A stretch of 64,000 nucleotides of DNA from Gammaproteobacteria bacterium (GTDB lineage: Bacteria; Pseudomonadota; Gammaproteobacteria; Xanthomonadales; Marinicellaceae), in assembly GCA_024280395.1 (NCBI GenBank), contig JAJRQG010000096.1, forward strand, positions 45,428 to 109,427, written 5' to 3'. The notes below the pieces were generated by a model that searched no databases, was not told the DNA's origin, and worked only from the letters and a program-made list of their open reading frames with translations. Below, in pieces: positions 62,765 through 64,000 of the stretch. Position 1 is the stretch's first letter. Every line of letters starts with the position of its first letter. The position numbers were made by a program, and so were the translations under genes.

Positions 62765-63814
62765 TTATAAAGCGTAACCATGGGTGGCTCTAAATACAAT
62801 AAAACCCAATAAATGCCAAGATGGTGCATAGCTTGGATCCAACGCGATTGATTTTTTAACCGTCAACTCAGACTTTATTAAATCTTTCAAAGTGCCTGAC
62901 TGAGTCAAATGTCTTGCTTGCAGAAATAGGGTATAAGCAACAGAATTGACCTTGGTAGTTTTACTCTGCGGTAAAATAGATAGTTTTAATTTTTCACTAA
63001 CAACATGAGCAATCTCATCTTGAATTTGAAGCACGTTGTCCATGGTTTTATCGTAGGTTTCAGACCACAGGTGGATTGAAGTTTCGCTGTCAATTAATTG
63101 AACTGTAATGCGCAGTTTGTCTTTGTATTTTCGAACACTGCCCTCTAGGATATATGCGACATTCAGTTGCTCGCCAATACTTTTAGGGGTTGTGGATTTC
63201 CCTTTGAAGTAAAATGAGGAGGTGCGGCTGATAACTCTTAATTCAGGAATTTGCGCCAGTTTGTTGAGTATTTCTTCACTAATCCCATCTGAAAAGTATT
63301 CATGATTTTTTAATGGGCTCATATCAAGAAAAGCAAGAACGGCAATCGACTTGTTGTGATGGGCTTCATCAATCGATTGTTTGCTGAATGGTGTTTGGAC
63401 GATGATAACTGTTAGTAGCGCAATGATTATTAACAGTGCAATATAGGAGAAGATTTTTCTTGTCTTGTTTGATCTAGATTTATCATTTGAATTGGGGTTT
63501 GCAGGCAACAGTTTAATCTCAGCAACAAACTGATAGCCTCGGCCATGAATGGTTTTTATAACCTGTTGAGTCTGGGCATCATCACCCAAAACTGTTCTGG
63601 CTATTTTAATGTGGTTGCTTAAGGTTGCATCAGAAACATTGCGGGTATTCCATACCTTGTCAAATAGTTCTTCACGAGAAACGACCTGTGATTTGTTTTC
63701 TATTATATAAATAATTAAATCAAATACCCGTGGCTCAACGGCAACAACTTCATTGTTGTATTTTATCGAAAAATTAATTGGGTCAATTTGGTAGTTGTTA
63801 AATGTATAAATCAT
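62765..63814 (-). CDS. CadC-like membrane regulator, shortened by an in-frame TAA
   Basis: A 349-aa product from ATG 63814 (MIYTFNNYQIDPINFS). It has the winged helix (VFDLIIYIIENKSQVVSREE, IKTIHGRGYQFVAEI), a transmembrane helix (about 120-140) and a TolB-like domain (SIAVLAFLDMSPLKNHEYFS, YILEGSVRKYKDKLRITVQL). The TAA at 62765-62767 interrupts the first TPR; the same frame then runs on to 61970. As annotated it would lack nearly all TPRs. Full-length paralogues are about 604-619 aa, and the two parts add up to 613 sense codons. Confidence 0.82.
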   Translation of the reverse strand: MIYTFNNYQIDPINFSIKYNNEVVAVEPRVFDLIIYIIENKSQVVSREELFDKVWNTRNVSDATLSNHIKIARTVLGDDAQTQQVIKTIHGRGYQFVAEIKLLPANPNSNDKSRSNKTRKIFSYIALLIIIALLTVIIVQTPFSKQSIDEAHHNKSIAVLAFLDMSPLKNHEYFSDGISEEILNKLAQIPELRVISRTSSFYFKGKSTTPKSIGEQLNVAYILEGSVRKYKDKLRITVQLIDSETSIHLWSETYDKTMDNVLQIQDEIAHVVSEKLKLSILPQSKTTKVNSVAYTLFLQARHLTQSGTLKDLIKSELTVKKSIALDPSYAPSWHLLGFIVFRATHGYAL

Positions 63815-63875
63815 CTGTAGTGATTCTAACGTGGATAATTTGAGAATTATATACATAAGTAGACAATCATTAGAT

Positions 63876-63896
63876 AAAGATTAGTAAATCTTCAGG
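63876..63896 (+). promoter_or_regulatory. Degenerate CTTCATG-type site at right edge
   Basis: Reads AAAGATTAGT then AAATCTTCAGG, matching the 59987 site at about 16 of 21 positions. It is divergent from the interrupted regulator; its target gene would lie past the right edge. Confidence 0.4.
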
Positions 63897-64000
63897 TTTC
63901 AATTCATGAAATTCTTACAATAAACCAATCAAGTTGTTTTAAAAACTACATTCATGAGTCGAAAATTTTATTCCTTTGAGAAGTTAAGATAGTTCATACG

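Overview
The window looks like chromosomal DNA of an AT-rich marine gammaproteobacterium. The dut-algC pair, the scpA-scpB-rluB block, a duplicated-domain DsbD, and many secreted proteins ending in a Gly-Phe-Glu tail suggest a Marinicella-like member of the Lysobacterales side of the class. That placement is inference from gene content only. No rRNA, tRNA or CRISPR array was seen.

Layout. 0-7 kb is housekeeping: algC-type phosphomannomutase (cut by the left edge), dut, radC, a small TPR-like protein, dxs and an orphan ECF sigma factor. 7-11 kb holds an OsmC-YcaO fusion, a YkgJ-type cysteine-cluster protein and an AlkX/YcaQ-type DNA glycosylase. 11.0-16.25 kb is an accessory island bracketed by inverted copies of a ~150 bp repeat; it carries a DUF2130 nuclease-like protein, an AT-rich Abi/DRT-like reverse transcriptase, a truncated HEPN-like fragment and a PIN/RHH toxin-antitoxin pair. 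16.3-26.6 kb is again core: an rluF-like gene without a normal start codon, a 269 bp MITE, the operon ansA-like/yciO-like/scpA/scpB/rluB/membrane protein, and an unknown 908-aa secreted protein with dsbD. 26.7-36 kb mixes secreted beta-rich proteins, hutI, a frameshifted membrane-protein gene, a REP-like hairpin and trpS.

36-64 kb is the most unusual part. Six paralogous membrane regulators (OmpR/CadC-type winged helix, one transmembrane helix, TolB-like domain, TPRs) alternate with transcription units for mostly exported proteins: PQQ-type propeller, sterol desaturase, AOC/dirigent-like barrel, FG-GAP propeller, Vps62-like protein, seven-repeat propellers and small Gly-rich proteins. All seven non-regulator units between 38 and 60 kb have a gapless 21-nt site (AATCAATAC-like half, then a half ending CTTCATG, 11-bp period), usually 50-60 nt before the start codon. 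Degenerate copies lie at 26.67 kb, before a secreted beta-helix protein, and at 63.88 kb. I infer a regulon of exported proteins controlled by the TPR-bearing winged-helix regulators. A shared C-terminal tag, (I/L)(F/W)xx(G/D)FE, marks five exported proteins and one gene remnant here.

Three genes are broken: a one-base frameshift at ~34,367, an in-frame TAG at 54,160-54,162 and an in-frame TAA at 62,765-62,767. In each the reading continues sensibly past the lesion.
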